Source: Flavobacteriales bacterium
GTDB lineage: Bacteria > Bacteroidota > Bacteroidia > Flavobacteriales_F > PHOS-HE28
Reading direction: 5' to 3'
Assembly: GCA_020635675.1 (NCBI GenBank)
Contig: JACJZJ010000002.1
Coordinates: forward strand, 744,001 to 808,000
Length of the DNA stretch: 64,000 nt
The position numbers and the translations under genes were made by a program. The notes below the pieces were generated by a model. That model made no database searches, was not told the DNA's origin, and saw only the letters and a program-made list of their open reading frames with translations. This document shows, piece by piece, positions 62,548 to 64,000 of this stretch (the stretch's first letter is position 1; each line of letters opens with the position of its first letter).

Positions 62548-64000
62548 TCCCAAGCTCCTTCAACTGCTCCGCGTCGATCCGGCTGGGCGCATCGATCATC
62601 ACATCCCTTCCGGCGTTGTTCTTCGGGAAGGCGATGAACTCGCGGATATCGGTGCGGTGGCCGAAGAGCGCCACCCAGCGGTCAAAGCCGAAGGCGCAGC
62701 CGCCGTGGGGTGGTGCGCCGTATTCGAAGGCGTCCAGGAGGAAGCCGAACTTATAGCGTGCATCCGCGTCGGAGAAGCCCAATACGCGGAACATGCGTTC
62801 CTGCATCTCCCGTTCGTGGATCCGGATGCTGCCACCTCCGATCTCGGTGCCGTTGATAACGAGATCGTAGGCGTTGGCCATCACGCTGCCCGGGTCGCTC
62901 TCCAACCGGTCGGCATCCTCCGGCTTCGGGGCCGTGAAGGGGTGGTGCATCGCATGCCAGCGGCCGCTCTCCGGATCGTGTTCGAGCAGCGGGAAGTCCA
63001 CCACCCAGAGCGGCTTGAAGACCTTCGGATCGCGCAGTCCGAGCAGGTCGCCCATGTGCAGGCGGAGCTCGTTCAGTTGCTTGCGGGTCTTGTCGGGCTT
63101 GCCGGCCATGATGCACAACAGGTCGCCCTGCCGCATGCCGGAGCGCTCGGCCCAGGCCTGCACCTGGTCCGGTGAAAAGAACTTGTCCACCGTGCTCTTT
63201 AGACCCTCCTCCGTCCAACGCACGAACACGATGCCGCTGGCGCCGATCTGTGGACGTTTGACGAATTCGATCAATGCATCGGTCTGCTTCCGGCTCCAAC
63301 CGGCGCAACCCTCCGCTGTGATGCCCACCACGAGCTCAGCTTCGTCGAAGACCTTGAAACCCTTGCCCTGTGCGAGGTCGTTCAGCTCGTGGAACTTCAT
63401 GCCGAAGCGGAGGTCCGGCTTGTCGCTGCCGTAGTCGCGCATGGCTTCGTTGAAGGTCATCCGCGGGAATGGACCTTGGATCTCGAGGTCGAGGACCGCG
63501 TGAAAAAGGTGCTTGGCCAGTCCTTCGAAGGTGTTCAGGACGTCCTCCTGTTCCACGAAGGCCATTTCGCAATCGATCTGCGTGAACTCCGGCTGCCGGT
63601 CCGCGCGCAGGTCCTCGTCGCGGAAGCATTTCACGAGTTGGAAATAGCGATCGAAGCCGGAGACCATCAACAGTTGTTTGAAGGTCTGCGGGCTCTGGGG
63701 AAGGGCGTAGAATTCGCCCTGGCTCATGCGACTGGGCACCACGAAATCGCGCGCCCCTTCGGGTGTGCTCTTGATCAGCACCGGTGTTTCCACCTCCAGG
63801 AAACCCTGGCCGCTCAGGTAGTTCCGTACCGCGATGGCCATGCGGTGGCGCAGTTCCAAGTGACGGCGCACGTTCGGTCGGCGCAGGTCGAGGTAGCGGT
63901 ACTTCATCCGCAGCTCCTCGCCGCCATCGGTGTCCTCCTCGATGGTGAACGGCGGGGTCTTCGCGCGGTTGAGCACTTTCAGTTCCGTGGCGATGATCTC
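62531..64000 (-). CDS. aspS: Aspartate--tRNA ligase, N-terminus outside window
   Basis: The visible 489 codons run off the right edge; about the first 100 residues, most of the anticodon-binding OB-fold, are missing. The part present begins EIIATELKVLNRAKT. It includes KYRYLDLRRPNVRRHLELRH, motif 2 (LVKCFRDEDLRADRQPEFTQ), the bacterial GAD insertion (about residues 285-400 of a full-length enzyme), ESGRWHAMHHPFTAPKPED, and motif 3 in PPHGGCAFGFDRWVALFG. The usual motif 3 reads FGLDRL; phenylalanine and tryptophan replace the two leucines but the ATP-binding Arg is kept. It charges tRNA-Asp, or tRNA-Asn as well if non-discriminating, which cannot be told from this part. Confidence 0.97.
   Translation of the reverse strand, partial: EIIATELKVLNRAKTPPFTIEEDTDGGEELRMKYRYLDLRRPNVRRHLELRHRMAIAVRNYLSGQGFLEVETPVLIKSTPEGARDFVVPSRMSQGEFYALPQSPQTFKQLLMVSGFDRYFQLVKCFRDEDLRADRQPEFTQIDCEMAFVEQEDVLNTFEGLAKHLFHAVLDLEIQGPFPRMTFNEAMRDYGSDKPDLRFGMKFHELNDLAQGKGFKVFDEAELVVGITAEGCAGWSRKQTDALIEFVKRPQIGASGIVFVRWTEEGLKSTVDKFFSPDQVQAWAERSGMRQGDLLCIMAGKPDKTRKQLNELRLHMGDLLGLRDPKVFKPLWVVDFPLLEHDPESGRWHAMHHPFTAPKPEDADRLESDPGSVMANAYDLVINGTEIGGGSIRIHEREMQERMFRVLGFSDADARYKFGFLLDAFEYGAPPHGGCAFGFDRWVALFGHRTDIREFIAFPKNNAGRDVMIDAPSRIDAEQLKELGITASS

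Overview
The window looks like the chromosome of a G+C-rich member of the Bacteroidota, most likely of the Flavobacteriales. The evidence is: four recognisable type IX secretion (T9SS) type B C-terminal sorting domains with a further truncated paralogue; three PorP/SprF-family outer-membrane proteins; many -7 promoter boxes of the Bacteroidota type (TAnnTTTG and a TAnnTTCG variant); a single-chain glycyl-tRNA synthetase; and the order panC / half-length glycogen synthase / DUF4270 lipoprotein / glmS, which is typical of the phylum. No phage, insertion sequence, CRISPR array or rRNA was seen.

Layout. 1-7.7 kb (minus strand): two tandem paralogous IgGFc-binding-like surface proteins, the first cut by the window edge, then a Big_5-type lipoprotein coupled to a free-methionine-sulfoxide reductase (msrC). 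7.7-16.6 kb: a ComF-like phosphoribosyltransferase, a membrane-anchored coiled-coil protein, a large outer-membrane barrel-like protein, an orphan peptide-binding lipoprotein, a conserved protein of unknown function and an OmpA-family lipoprotein. 16.6-19.8 kb: an overlapping operon panD - flippase-like membrane protein - rfaE2 - radA. 19.9-25 kb: panC, divergent from the glycogen synthase N-domain gene, DUF4270 and glmS. 25-30.2 kb: TM2 protein, Mn-type superoxide dismutase, a small LEA-like lipoprotein with a clear terminator, C-terminal processing protease, dCMP deaminase, tRNA-Leu(CAA) and glyS.

30.4-54.3 kb is the outstanding block, about 24 kb on the plus strand devoted to secreted adhesins. 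A 332-aa T9SS cargo, a PorP/SprF protein, a 3126-aa adhesin with 33 SprB-type repeats, and a second PorP/SprF protein form one module. A second module with its own promoter carries a ~2750-aa protein (CUB-like domain plus 30 copies of a different two-cysteine repeat), a third PorP/SprF protein and a PorE-like TPR/propeller/OmpA protein. The genes overlap or nearly touch. The simplest reading is that each giant adhesin is exported by the T9SS and held at the surface by its PorP/SprF partner, with the PorE-like protein linking the second assembly to peptidoglycan.

54.4-64 kb: rhodanese lipoprotein, polysaccharide deacetylase overlapping it tail to tail, a DUF2723 membrane glycosyltransferase-like protein, tRNA-Gln(TTG), a DUF389 membrane protein, a DUF898 (YjgN-like) membrane protein coupled to an M48 metalloprotease, and the C-terminal part of aspS running off the right edge.

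All calls come from reading the sequence; no database search was run. Start sites were chosen from signal peptides, conserved N-termini, overlaps and promoter boxes, and several differ from the longest possible reading frame.
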